Position numbers and translations under genes: made by a program. 32,973 bases of DNA from assembly GCA_027064045.1 (NCBI GenBank), contig JAMOQK010000060.1, forward strand, positions 1-32,973, given 5' to 3'. Under the pieces are notes generated by a model that was not told the DNA's origin, did no database searches, and saw nothing but the letters and a program-made list of their open reading frames with translations. The number at the start of each line of letters is the position of its first letter. The first letter of the stretch is position 1. This document shows positions 14,985 to 22,707 of the stretch, piece by piece. The DNA comes from Sulfurimonas sp. (GTDB lineage Bacteria > Campylobacterota > Campylobacteria > Campylobacterales > Sulfurimonadaceae).

Positions 14985-15377
14985 ATGGCAACAAAAATAT
15001 ATGCAACAGGTCGTCGTAAAGCGTCTATAGCAAAAGTATGGTTAACTCCAGGTAGTGGTAAAATTACAATCAATGGTCTTTCATTGGATGCATGGTTAGG
15101 TGGACTTGAAGCGAAAAAACTTCGTGTTAAACAACCTTTAGTTTTATCTAAACAAGATTCTTCAGTTGATATTGTAGCTACTACTTTAGGTGGTGGTTTT
15201 GGTGGTCAGGCTGATGCACTTCGTCATGGTATCTCAAGAGCTTTAGTTGCTTTTGATCCAGCGATAAAAGCTATCCTTAAACCAGAGGGTATGATGACTC
15301 GTGATGCTCGTGTAGTTGAGCGTAAGAAACCAGGTAAGAGAAAAGCTCGTCGTTCTCGCCAGTTCTCTAAGCGTTAA
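14985..15377 (+). CDS. rpsI: 30S ribosomal protein S9
   Basis: Small-subunit protein whose C-terminal tail reaches the P-site tRNA anticodon loop. It is 130 residues, the standard length. It opens with [20 protein letters not shown], contains [22 protein letters not shown], and ends with the basic tail [17 protein letters not shown], including the invariant C-terminal Lys-Arg. AAGGA at 14974-14978 overlaps the rplM stop, indicating tight coupling. A strong stem-loop follows at 15391. Confidence 0.98.
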   Translation: MATKIYATGRRKASIAKVWLTPGSGKITINGLSLDAWLGGLEAKKLRVKQPLVLSKQDSSVDIVATTLGGGFGGQADALRHGISRALVAFDPAIKAILKPEGMMTRDARVVERKKPGKRKARRSRQFSKR

Positions 15378-15390
15378 TCTCCTTTTTTCC

Positions 15391-15415
15391 AATATCCAGA
15401 TTTTTTCTGGATATT
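15391..15415 (+). terminator. Hairpin after rpsI
   Basis: Perfect 10-bp stem AATATCCAGA (15391-15400), loop TTTTT, TCTGGATATT (15406-15415), 13 bases past the rpsI stop. The tail is TCTCC rather than poly-T. Likely terminator of rplM-rpsI. Confidence 0.65.
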
Positions 15416-15462
15416 TCTCCATATCTTCACCTATTTTTTAAATTTTATGTTAAAGTCTATCT

Positions 15463-16986
15463 ATGAAAATTATTTTAAAATATTTATGTCAAATTTTATT
15501 TTTTAGCTCTTGTATTTATGCCTCAACACTGCAACTTGCTATTTCGGCAAATCCATCAAGGATAAATCCAATCTTAGCTACAGATTCAAGTTCTTCTGAG
15601 ATTGCTGGTTATATTTTTAACGGTCTTGTAAAATTTAATAAAAATTCTTCAAATATCATTGGTGATTTAGCAGATGAGTTTTATTTCAAAGATGATACAA
15701 CTCTAATCTTTAAACTAAACCCACATGCCAAATGGAGCGATGGGGTTGAATTTAGCGCTGATGATGTTTTGTTTACATACGAGACAATCATATCTTCTAA
15801 GGTAATATCTCCATATAGTTCTGATTTTAGGTTTGTAAAATATGTTAGGGTGATTGATAGACACACTATAGAGGTAAGGTATAAGAAAGCATATTTCAAA
15901 GCATTAGAAATTTGGATGATGGGGATACTCCCTAAGCATATCTTAAAAGATGAAAAAAATCTTATGAATTCTAAGTTTAATACTCATCCCATAGGTACAG
16001 GTGCTTATAAACTTTTTCAGTTAGAACATTCTAAAAATATTATTTTGATGGCAAATGATAGTTATTTTAAAGGCAGACCAAAGATAGATAAAATATCTTT
16101 TCATGTTATATCAGATCCAATGACCCGTTTTTTGATGCTAAAATCTGGTGAGCTTGATATTGGCTCTGTTGAACCAATGCAATTTGAGAGGCAATTAAAA
16201 AATGATTTCTTTAAAAAGTTTCAAATATATGAAAACATCTCTTTTTCTTACACATATCTAGGATTTAATCTAAAAAGAGAGAAGTTTAAAAATCCAAAAG
16301 TAAGAGAGGCTTTGTCTCTTGGGATAGATAGAGATGAATTAGTAAAAATACTTTTTTTTAAACATGCCAAAGTTTGCACAGGTCCATTTTTACCAAGTAC
16401 AAAAGCTTTTAATCCTGATGTAAAAGCACCAAAACAAAATATAAAAAGGGCAAAACAACTTTTAAAAGAGGTTGGTTATGATGAAGAGCATCCATTTAGT
16501 TTTGAGATAGCAACATCAAACAGTAGTGCCATTAGACCATATGCGGCACAGATACTTCAGTATCAGTTAAAAAAAATTGGTGTGGTTGTAAAACTTAGAG
16601 TGATGGAGTGGCAGGCATTTTTAAATATGGTTGTATTTCCAAGAAAGTTTGATAGTGTACTTTTAGGCTGGGGGTTGTCACCCACACCTGATCCATATAT
16701 GTTATGGCATTCAGACAATGATAAAAAAGGTGGATTTAACTTTGTTGGTTATCACAATAAAAAACTTGATAAACTCATAGAAAAATCACAAAGTATTGTT
16801 GATAGAGAGAAACTATATGGCATGTGGAGAGAGATGTTTAAAATGATAGCAGATGATAATCCTTACTTGTTTTTATATATACCATCTTCTATAACTGCGG
16901 CAAATAAAAAAATCAAACATATACAGCCAAGTTTGAGTGGGATTTGGTATGATTATATTAGATGGGAAAAGGTTGAATTAAAATGA
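15463..16986 (+). CDS. Periplasmic peptide-type ABC transporter substrate-binding protein
   Basis: Family 5 extracellular solute-binding protein (OppA/DppA/NikA type), 507 residues. An N-terminal signal peptide MKIILKYLCQILFFSSCIYA is evident. It could be a lipoprotein only if the Cys were in a proper lipobox, which is unconvincing. Family features follow: ISANPSRINPILATDSSSSEIAGYIFNGLV, KWSDGVEFSADDVLFTYETI, HPIGTGAYKL, and KVREALSLGIDRDELV, all typical of the family. Ligand (peptide, nickel or other) cannot be told. No permease or ATPase gene is adjacent, so it is an orphan receptor. No ribosome-binding site is visible before the ATG at 15463. The stop overlaps the next start as ATGA, so the pair is coupled. 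Two exact GGCATGTG copies and one near-copy lie inside. Confidence 0.88.
   Translation: MKIILKYLCQILFFSSCIYASTLQLAISANPSRINPILATDSSSSEIAGYIFNGLVKFNKNSSNIIGDLADEFYFKDDTTLIFKLNPHAKWSDGVEFSADDVLFTYETIISSKVISPYSSDFRFVKYVRVIDRHTIEVRYKKAYFKALEIWMMGILPKHILKDEKNLMNSKFNTHPIGTGAYKLFQLEHSKNIILMANDSYFKGRPKIDKISFHVISDPMTRFLMLKSGELDIGSVEPMQFERQLKNDFFKKFQIYENISFSYTYLGFNLKREKFKNPKVREALSLGIDRDELVKILFFKHAKVCTGPFLPSTKAFNPDVKAPKQNIKRAKQLLKEVGYDEEHPFSFEIATSNSSAIRPYAAQILQYQLKKIGVVVKLRVMEWQAFLNMVVFPRKFDSVLLGWGLSPTPDPYMLWHSDNDKKGGFNFVGYHNKKLDKLIEKSQSIVDREKLYGMWREMFKMIADDNPYLFLYIPSSITAANKKIKHIQPSLSGIWYDYIRWEKVELK
15720..15729 (-). repeat. GGCATGTG motif, copy 6 (substrate-binding protein)
   Basis: CCCACATGCC; register encodes Pro-His-Ala. 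Confidence 0.85.
16819..16827 (+). repeat. GGCATGTG motif, copy 7 (substrate-binding protein)
   Basis: GGCATGTGG followed by A; register encodes Gly-Met-Trp. Confidence 0.85.
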
Positions 16987-17621
16987 TAATATTGTTCGAT
17001 TTAGATGGAACGCTTATAGATTCTACAGATGCAATAGTAAGTACATTTCACTATGCTTGTGATATGCAAAAGTTTCAAAAAGTAACAGATGAGAAAATTA
17101 TGGCTCTGATTGGTTATCCTTTGGATATTATGTTTAAAAGTGTTGGTGTTAGTGATGATAAAGTTTGGGATTTTGTAGCTAGTTATAAAGAAGAATATAG
17201 AAAAATTTCAACTCAAAAAACTACACTTTTAGAGGGGGCAAACGAGAGCATATTAAGTGCTAAAGAGTTCGCTACTTTGGGGATTGTAACAACGAAAACG
17301 GGACGATATTCTGAGGTTTTAATGGAGTATTTTGGTTTGATGAAGTATTTTGATGTTTTGATAGGACGAGAGGATGTTGAACATCCAAAGCCACATGCCG
17401 AGCCTATATTAAAAGCTATGGATAAGTTGGAGATTGGTACTAAAGAGATTTGGATGATAGGTGACACCAAACTTGATTTAATCTCTGCACAAAATGCTGG
17501 TATAAACTCGATTGGTGTGCTTAGTGGCTATGGTAGTGAGGATGATTTGAGAAATTTTACCGATATTATTTTTGATAATACACTTCAAGCTGTAAATTTT
17601 TTAAAGAGTAGGAAAAAATAA
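16983..17621 (+). CDS. HAD-family phosphatase, phosphoglycolate-phosphatase-like
   Basis: Haloacid dehalogenase superfamily hydrolase of 212 residues, resembling Gph/PpaX. Motif I FDLDGTLIDS at residues 5-14 supplies the nucleophile Asp and the acid/base Asp. The cap region follows (residues about 15-80). Motif II is the Thr of GIVTTKTGR; the motif III Lys lies in EHPKPHAEPI; motif IV is GDTKLDLISAQNAG. Natural substrates of this subfamily include 2-phosphoglycolate, pyrophosphate and nucleotides; the actual one cannot be assigned. Translation is probably coupled to the upstream substrate-binding protein through a 4-base ATGA overlap. One GGCATGTG copy encodes part of KPHAEP. Confidence 0.85.
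   Translation: MIILFDLDGTLIDSTDAIVSTFHYACDMQKFQKVTDEKIMALIGYPLDIMFKSVGVSDDKVWDFVASYKEEYRKISTQKTTLLEGANESILSAKEFATLGIVTTKTGRYSEVLMEYFGLMKYFDVLIGREDVEHPKPHAEPILKAMDKLEIGTKEIWMIGDTKLDLISAQNAGINSIGVLSGYGSEDDLRNFTDIIFDNTLQAVNFLKSRKK
17391..17399 (-). repeat. GGCATGTG motif, copy 8 (HAD phosphatase)
   Basis: CCACATGCC; register encodes Pro-His-Ala. Confidence 0.85.
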
Positions 17622-17678
17622 CACATATGCCACGGTTGTAAAATTATCTAATTACTTCAAGCTATTTTTAAGATCAAG

Positions 17679-17706
17679 TTGCATAAAATACAGTAGATTA
17701 TAGATT
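17679..17706 (+). promoter_or_regulatory. Candidate promoter of the por operon
   Basis: TTGCAT (17679-17684) and TAGATT (17701-17706) are 16 bases apart in the 131-base gap before porC. TATACT at 17725-17730 is an alternative -10. Either would drive the four-gene por operon. Weak matches. Confidence 0.3.
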
Positions 17707-17752
17707 TAGAGATACTCTTTAAGATATACTTGAAAAAATTGAAGGAGAATTT

Positions 17753-18310
17753 ATGCTAGAAATTAGATGGCATAGTCGTGCTGGACAGGGTGCTGTAACT
17801 GGTGCTAAGGGTTTGGCGGATGTTATTTCTACAACAGGTAAACATGTACAAGCATTTGCATTTTATGGATCTGCAAAAAGGGGAGCTGCAATGACAGCTT
17901 ATAATCGCGTGGATGATAAACCTGTTTTGAATCACGAGAAATATATGGAACCAGATTATGTTTTTGTAATTGATCCTGCTTTGGTTTACACATCTGATGT
18001 TACAGTTAACGGTAAAGATAATACTAAATATATTATCACAACTCATCTACCTAAAGATGAATTGATAAAAGCTCAACCAAAGTTAGAAGGTAAAGAAGTT
18101 TATACAGTTGACTGTATTACTATTGCAAATGAAACTATTGGTCGTCCTATCCCAAATACACCGATGCTAGGTGCATTTATGAAGATTTCAGAGATGTATG
18201 ATATAGAGTTTTTTAAAGAGAGTATGAAAAGAATTCTTAAAAAATTACCACAAAAGATTGTTGATGCAAATATGATTGCTATTCAACGAGCTTATGATGA
18301 AGTAAAGTAA
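17753..18310 (+). CDS. porC: Pyruvate:ferredoxin oxidoreductase, gamma subunit
   Basis: Gamma subunit of the four-subunit 2-oxoacid:ferredoxin oxidoreductase, which interconverts pyruvate plus CoA with acetyl-CoA, CO2 and reduced ferredoxin. It is 185 residues. It starts LEIRWHSRAGQGAVTGAKGLADV, the CoA-binding/gamma signature RxGQGxxxAA, followed by AFAFYGSAKRGAAMTAYNRV (the PxYGxExRGG-like block). AAGGAG at 17742-17747 precedes the ATG. First gene of porCDAB, with an 10-base gap to porD. In related autotrophs this enzyme works in the carboxylating direction of the reductive TCA cycle. The order gamma-delta-alpha-beta matches the Helicobacter pyruvate enzyme rather than the oorDABC oxoglutarate enzyme. 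Confidence 0.93.
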   Translation: MLEIRWHSRAGQGAVTGAKGLADVISTTGKHVQAFAFYGSAKRGAAMTAYNRVDDKPVLNHEKYMEPDYVFVIDPALVYTSDVTVNGKDNTKYIITTHLPKDELIKAQPKLEGKEVYTVDCITIANETIGRPIPNTPMLGAFMKISEMYDIEFFKESMKRILKKLPQKIVDANMIAIQRAYDEVK

Positions 18311-18320
18311 AGGGGTCGTA

Positions 18321-18722
18321 ATGAGTAAACAACAAGGATGGGACGAATTTGAAATTGGAGCTATGCTTCGCTCGTTCGATGGTAAGATAGATGAGTGTCC
18401 AGCTTTTACACCACAAAGAGATAGAAACTACTCACAGAATAGCTCTCATGTGGCAAGTGTTGCTGATTGGAGATTGATTAAGCCAGTATATAATAAAGAT
18501 TATTGTATTGATTGTCAATTTTGTTGGGTTTATTGTCCAGATGTTTCTATCATCTCAAGAGATAAAAAGATGATTGGTATAGATATGGATCATTGTAAAG
18601 GTTGTGGTGTTTGTGTTGAGGTTTGTCCTACAAACCCTAAATCACTTTTAATGTTCCCAGAACAAGCAGATGAGGAAACGGAGATAGCTTCGTGGCCAAC
18701 TAAAGATGAGAAGGAAGAATAG
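18321..18722 (+). CDS. porD: Pyruvate:ferredoxin oxidoreductase, delta subunit (ferredoxin-like)
   Basis: Small electron-transfer subunit, 133 residues, carrying two [4Fe-4S] clusters. The ligand sets are visible: Cys62, Cys65, Cys68 with Cys72, and Cys92, Cys95, Cys98 with Cys102, in the standard CxxCxxCxxxCP arrangement. The roughly 60-residue N-terminal extension before the ferredoxin fold is typical of PorD in Campylobacterota. The stop TAG is immediately followed by the porA ATG. It transfers electrons between the thiamine diphosphate centre in the beta subunit and an external ferredoxin or flavodoxin. Confidence 0.94.
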   Translation: MSKQQGWDEFEIGAMLRSFDGKIDECPAFTPQRDRNYSQNSSHVASVADWRLIKPVYNKDYCIDCQFCWVYCPDVSIISRDKKMIGIDMDHCKGCGVCVEVCPTNPKSLLMFPEQADEETEIASWPTKDEKEE

Positions 18723-19946
18723 ATGGCATTTGATAAGTTAGAGTTAAATGAAATAGAAGTTTGGGATGGTAATCATGCTGCTGCACAGGCTTTAAGACAA
18801 GCACAGGTGGATGTTGTATCTGCTTACCCTATTACACCATCAACAGCAGTTGTTGAGGGCTATGCTAAGTTTAAGGCAGATAATTTGGTAGAGGGTGAAG
18901 TTGTTATGGTAGAGTCAGAACATGCTGCTATGAGTGGTTGTATCGGTGCTGCTGCTGCTGGTGGTCGTGTTGCAACTGCAACTGCATCTCAAGGTTTAGC
19001 ACTTATGGCTGAGACGCTTTACCAAGCAAGTGGTATGAGACTTCCTATCGTTTTAAATCTTGTAAACCGTGCTTTGGCTGCTCCACTAAATGTTAACTGT
19101 GACCATTCAGATATGTATATGGTTCGTGATAGTGGTTGGATTCAGTTTGATGCGTTTAATGCACAAGAAGCTTACGATTTAAACCTTATCGCTTTTAAAG
19201 TTGGTGAAGATCATGATGTAAGACTTCCAGTAGTTGTAAATCAAGATGGTTTTTTAACTTCTCATACTGCTCAAGGGCTTCACCCTTTAAGTGATGATGA
19301 TGCCTATAACTTTGTTGGTGAATATAAACCGATGAATGATATGCTTGATTTTGAGCATCCTGTTAGTCATGGTATTCAAACAGAAGAAGACTGGCACTTT
19401 GAACACAAAGCTCGTCAACATGCAGATACTATGAATATAGTTCCAGCTAAGATTGATGAAGCATTTGCAGAGTTTGAGAGAATTAGTGGTCGTAAATATA
19501 ATCATATTGAAAAATATGACATGGATGATGCAGAAGTATGTGTTGTTTGTATGGGTACTTCGGTTGAAACTGCTCGTGAAGTAGCAAAAGAGATGAGAGA
19601 AAAAGGGATTAAGGCTGGTGTTATCGGTATCCGTGTTTTCCGTCCATTCCCATTTGCTGATATTTCAGAGGCTTTAAAAGATTTAAAAGCTGTAGCAGTG
19701 TTAGATCGTTCAGCTCCAGGTGGTGCTGCAGGTGCATTATTTAATGAGATTGCAGGATCATTGATAAATACTGATACAAAAGTATTGCTTAGTGGTTATA
19801 TATATGGACTTGGTGGTCGTGATTTGACTAAAAAACATTTAGTAGATTTATATACTGAGCTTCAGGCAAATGCTGATGCTGGTAAGTTACTTACACAACA
19901 ACAACAGTTTATCGGTGTTCGTGGACCGAAACTAGCTTTTTTATAG
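18723..19946 (+). CDS. porA: Pyruvate:ferredoxin oxidoreductase, alpha subunit
   Basis: Alpha subunit, 407 residues, supplying the pyrimidine-binding side of the thiamine diphosphate site. The signature YPITPST is at residues 35-41, followed by the VMVESEHAAMSGCIGAAAAGGRVATATASQGLALM region typical of alpha chains. A C-terminal segment with VLDRSAPGGAAGALFNEI and GYIYGLGGRDLT corresponds to domain II. The ATG directly abuts the porD stop. Within the coding sequence no GGCATGTG copy is found. Confidence 0.95.
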   Translation: MAFDKLELNEIEVWDGNHAAAQALRQAQVDVVSAYPITPSTAVVEGYAKFKADNLVEGEVVMVESEHAAMSGCIGAAAAGGRVATATASQGLALMAETLYQASGMRLPIVLNLVNRALAAPLNVNCDHSDMYMVRDSGWIQFDAFNAQEAYDLNLIAFKVGEDHDVRLPVVVNQDGFLTSHTAQGLHPLSDDDAYNFVGEYKPMNDMLDFEHPVSHGIQTEEDWHFEHKARQHADTMNIVPAKIDEAFAEFERISGRKYNHIEKYDMDDAEVCVVCMGTSVETAREVAKEMREKGIKAGVIGIRVFRPFPFADISEALKDLKAVAVLDRSAPGGAAGALFNEIAGSLINTDTKVLLSGYIYGLGGRDLTKKHLVDLYTELQANADAGKLLTQQQQFIGVRGPKLAFL

Positions 19947-19955
19947 GATATTGGT

Positions 19956-20912
19956 ATGAGTGAAATTAAAAAAATTAAAAATTTAAAAGAGTTTTCAACA
20001 TCAGCTGATAGATTTGAGGGGGCGCACCTTTTATGTCCTGGGTGTGCGCACTCTATTATCGTTCGTGAAGTTTTAAATGCAACTAATGATGATTTAGTAC
20101 TTGCTGCTTCTACTGGTTGTCTTGAAGTATGTACGGCTGTTTATCCATATACATCTTGGGATGCTTCTTGGATTCATATCGGTTTTGAAAATGGTTCAAC
20201 AGCAGTTTCTGGTGCTGAAGCGATGTACAAGGCACTTAAAACTAAAGGTCGTCTAAAGCAACCTGATCGTAATCCTAAGTTTGTGGCTTTTGGTGGTGAT
20301 GGTTCATCTTATGATATTGGTTTTCAGTGGATTTCAGGATGTATGGAAAGAAATCACAATATGATGTATATTGTTTTGGATAATGAAGTTTATGCAAATA
20401 CTGGTGGACAAAGATCTTCTTCTACACCTATTGGTGCATCAGCAACTACAACTCCAGCAGGAAGTGTTTCTTATGGTGAAAAGAGAAATAAAAAAGATAT
20501 GGTAGCTATTATGGCTTCTCATAATATCCCATATTCTGCACAAGTTGCTCCAAACAAATGGAAAGATATGGTTAAAAAGATTCAACATGGTATGAATGTT
20601 GAAGGTGCTGTATTTATCAATGCAGTTTCACCATGTACAACTGAGTGGAAATTTGACCCTAAAGATACTATGCATTTAGCTGATTTATCAACTGACTCTT
20701 TAGTGTTCCCACTTTATGAAATCATAGATGGGCATGAGTTAAATATAACTTACAGACCTAAAAATATAGTTCCAGTTGAGGAATATTTAGCTGCTCAAGG
20801 TCGTTTTAAACACCTGTTTAAAGATGAGTATAAATACTTAATCAAAGAGTGGCAGACAAGAGTAGATGCTAATTGGGCATACTTACAAAGAAGAGAAGAA
20901 GCTAGAGTTTAG
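19956..20912 (+). CDS. porB: Pyruvate:ferredoxin oxidoreductase, beta subunit
   Basis: Beta subunit, 318 residues, holding the diphosphate part of thiamine diphosphate and the proximal [4Fe-4S] cluster. Cluster cysteines: Cys27 and Cys30 in LLCPGCAHS, Cys55, and a later Cys in SPCTTEW. The thiamine diphosphate/Mg motif is GDGSSYDIGFQ (residues 114-124) with the DNEVYANTGGQ block at 142-152. Together with porCDA it forms a complete enzyme. GGAT-type ribosome-binding sequence precedes the ATG, 9 bases after the porA stop. Last gene of the operon, followed by a long hairpin. Confidence 0.95.
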   Translation: MSEIKKIKNLKEFSTSADRFEGAHLLCPGCAHSIIVREVLNATNDDLVLAASTGCLEVCTAVYPYTSWDASWIHIGFENGSTAVSGAEAMYKALKTKGRLKQPDRNPKFVAFGGDGSSYDIGFQWISGCMERNHNMMYIVLDNEVYANTGGQRSSSTPIGASATTTPAGSVSYGEKRNKKDMVAIMASHNIPYSAQVAPNKWKDMVKKIQHGMNVEGAVFINAVSPCTTEWKFDPKDTMHLADLSTDSLVFPLYEIIDGHELNITYRPKNIVPVEEYLAAQGRFKHLFKDEYKYLIKEWQTRVDANWAYLQRREEARV

Positions 20913-20940
20913 TCGTTTTATAGCTTCGACAAATTTTGCA

Positions 20941-20989
20941 CAAAAATCCAATGCGACAGGCTTATAGCCTAGTCTTTATTGGATTTTTG
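20941..20989 (+). terminator. Two-tier hairpin after porB
   Basis: An outer 12-bp perfect stem, CAAAAATCCAAT (20941-20952) with ATTGGATTTTTG (20978-20989), encloses an inner stem GAC-AGGCT / AGCCT-(A)-GTC (20955-20962 and 20966-20974) with a TAT loop. The outer right arm contains TTTTT. Probably the por terminator, but larger and more complex than needed. Confidence 0.55.
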
Positions 20990-21099
20990 CACAATCTTCA
21001 CTAAATCTATAAGGCTTTGTTGCTTTTTTAGATTTAAACTTTCAACTTAAAATCAAAATTTTTTGCTAAAATACCTTAACAATTAAAATTAAGGAATTT

Positions 21100-21108
21100 C
21101 CACATGCC
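21100..21108 (-). repeat. GGCATGTG motif, copy 9 (luxS start)
   Basis: CCACATGCC; its internal ATG at 21104 is the luxS start codon. Confidence 0.85.
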
Positions 21109-21619
21109 ATTATTAGACTCTTTCACAGTTGATCACACTCGTATGCCTGCTCCTGCGGTTAGAAAAGCAAAGGGGATGAAATCTCCAGGTGGTGATACTA
21201 TCACAGTTTATGATTTGAGATTTTATAAACCAAATGTTGATAAAATGGATGGTAAAGGTATCCATACACTAGAACATCTTTTTGCTGGTTTTATGAGAGA
21301 TCATCTAAATTCTAAAAATGTAGAGATAATTGACCTTTCACCTATGGGTTGTCGTACAGGTTTTTATATGTCAGTTCTTGGTGAGCCAAGTGAGAAAAAA
21401 GTTGCTTCAGCTTGGAAAAAATCTATGCAAGATGTTCTAAAAGTTAAAAAAGAAAAAGATATTCCAGAACTTAATAAGTATCAATGTGGAACATATAAAA
21501 TGCACTCATTAAAAAATGCTAAAAAGATAGCAAATGATATACTTAGCAATAAGATTGGTATCATGGATAATGAAGAGTTAAAACTTAGTGATAAAATTTT
21601 AAAAAAACTAGGTAACTAA
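21104..21619 (+). CDS. luxS: S-ribosylhomocysteine lyase (autoinducer-2 synthase)
   Basis: Cleaves S-ribosylhomocysteine to homocysteine and DPD, the autoinducer-2 precursor, as part of activated methyl recycling. It is 171 residues, family length. Metal ligands His54 and His58 lie in HTLEH, and Cys128 in KYQCGTY; the catalytic Cys83 is in [10 protein letters not shown] with Glu57. It begins [24 protein letters not shown], the usual N-terminus. AAGGA at 21091-21095 precedes the ATG at 21104, which lies inside a copy of the GGCATGTGG motif. It is followed by two closely spaced genes (gaps of 3 and 29 bases). AI-2 signalling or purely metabolic use cannot be told. Confidence 0.97.
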   Translation: MPLLDSFTVDHTRMPAPAVRKAKGMKSPGGDTITVYDLRFYKPNVDKMDGKGIHTLEHLFAGFMRDHLNSKNVEIIDLSPMGCRTGFYMSVLGEPSEKKVASAWKKSMQDVLKVKKEKDIPELNKYQCGTYKMHSLKNAKKIANDILSNKIGIMDNEELKLSDKILKKLGN

Positions 21620-21622
21620 ACA

Positions 21623-21925
21623 ATGTATATACTTTTACCAATGGATAGTGATAATGCTCAAGAAGCAAAACTTACTAAACTTGAAGATGTAAAAGTTTGG
21701 ACTCAACTTTTAGTTAAAGATGGTGAACTTTCAGAAGTAAATCACGCTAAAGATAAAGATGATTTTAAAAACTTTAGTGAGTGTGTGGTTGTAGAGAATG
21801 ATAACGAGTATGTTTGGCCTTTTATGGAACTTTCTATGCTCGTATTAGTTGCTCATACACAAAAAACTATAGATGAAATTGTAGAAGCATACCTTTTTAA
21901 AGAACTTCACGATTTAGCATTTTAG
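21623..21925 (+). CDS. Small conserved-looking protein of unknown function
   Basis: 100 residues, acidic, no signal peptide or membrane helix. It begins MYILLPMDSDNAQEAKLTKL and has a regular mix of predicted strands and helices. The opening (a beta strand, then PMD plus a charged loop) is loosely reminiscent of NifX/NifB-type small domains, but no cofactor-binding signature is present and I do not assign it. The C-terminus is DEIVEAYLFKELHDLAF, likely helical. It starts 3 bases after luxS and precedes the MnmC-type gene, so it is probably in the luxS operon. A role linked to methyl recycling or tRNA modification is only a guess. Confidence 0.7.
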   Translation: MYILLPMDSDNAQEAKLTKLEDVKVWTQLLVKDGELSEVNHAKDKDDFKNFSECVVVENDNEYVWPFMELSMLVLVAHTQKTIDEIVEAYLFKELHDLAF

Positions 21926-21954
21926 AGAGATACTTAAATGTTGGGAATAGGGTT

Positions 21955-22707
21955 GTGAAGTTTGATACAAAATCTCATAAAATGGTTTTGAGTGAAGATG
22001 GCTCATATACTGCTTACTCAAAAGAGTATGATGAACATTATCATTCAACTAGAGATGGTGCTTTACATGAGTCTCTGCTTAAACATATTCAACCAGCTTT
22101 TAAAACTCAAAAACATAAACAAGAGATAGATATACTAGATATTTGTTTTGGTTTGGGGTTTAATACTTTAGCAACTTTTTATCATGCAAAACAATATCTT
22201 GGACAAACTAAAATCAATATCTATTCCCCAGAATTAGATGAAGAGCTTGTTCAATCATTAAAAGATTTTAAATATCCAAAAGAGTTTGATGAGTTTAAAC
22301 ATATTGTTTTAGCATTGGTTGAAAATGGTGTTTATGATGATGAATTATGGCATGTGGAGTTATTTTTAGGCGATGCTAGAAAATATATAAAAACATTTCC
22401 ACAAGCCAAATTTGACATAGTATATCAAGATGCTTTTTCTCCGAGTACAAATCCAATTCTTTGGACAAAAGAGTATTTTTCGGATATTAGAAAGATTATA
22501 AAAGAAGATGGAGTTGTAACAACTTATTCCATAGCTTTAGCAACAAGGTTAGCTTTGTATGAAAACGGATTTAATCTATATATAAATTCTGGCAAGGAGT
22601 TTAGAGATGCTACCATAGCTTCCCCATCACACCTAGATGACTTTAAAATTGTTGATATGATTCATAAAATCAGCTGTAACTCACATGCCAAACCTCTTAT
22701 GGATTGA
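21955..22707 (+). CDS. MnmC-type tRNA (5-aminomethyl-2-thiouridine) methyltransferase, stand-alone
   Basis: A DUF752-type SAM-dependent methyltransferase corresponding to the N-terminal MnmC(m) half of bifunctional MnmC, 250 residues. It methylates nm5(s2)U34 to mnm5(s2)U34 in family members. Visible: GSYTAYSKEYDEHYHS near the start, SAM loop ICFGLGFNT at 63-71, and the signature YQDAFSPSTNPILWT with Asp159. There is no FAD oxidoreductase domain. The start is GTG at 21955 with GGGAA upstream; the ATG at 21938 runs into a stop. It contains two motif copies. It overlaps the convergent recQ end by 11 bases. Confidence 0.85.
   Translation: MKFDTKSHKMVLSEDGSYTAYSKEYDEHYHSTRDGALHESLLKHIQPAFKTQKHKQEIDILDICFGLGFNTLATFYHAKQYLGQTKINIYSPELDEELVQSLKDFKYPKEFDEFKHIVLALVENGVYDDELWHVELFLGDARKYIKTFPQAKFDIVYQDAFSPSTNPILWTKEYFSDIRKIIKEDGVVTTYSIALATRLALYENGFNLYINSGKEFRDATIASPSHLDDFKIVDMIHKISCNSHAKPLMD
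22349..22357 (+). repeat. GGCATGTG motif, copy 10 (MnmC-type gene)
   Basis: GGCATGTGG followed by A; register encodes Trp-His-Val-Glu. Confidence 0.85.
22682..22689 (-). repeat. GGCATGTG motif, copy 11 (MnmC-type gene)
   Basis: CACATGCC core only (extended GGCATGTGAG); register encodes Ser-His-Ala. Confidence 0.75.

Noticed and set aside
16352-16359. Run of T in the substrate-binding protein as a phase-variation tract
   Set aside because: Only 8 bases, within a normal frame, and not in a surface-structure gene of the usual type.
17626-17636. CACATATGCC as another motif copy
   Set aside because: Has a two-base insertion relative to CACATGCC, so it was not counted.
20710-20717. GGCATGAG in porB as a motif copy
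   Set aside because: Matches only the first six bases; expected by chance.
17753-20912. 2-oxoglutarate:ferredoxin oxidoreductase instead of the pyruvate enzyme
   Set aside because: Gene order gamma-delta-alpha-beta and the YPITPST alpha chain with a separate ferredoxin-like delta fit the pyruvate enzyme; oorDABC begins with the ferredoxin subunit. Not excluded by sequence alone.
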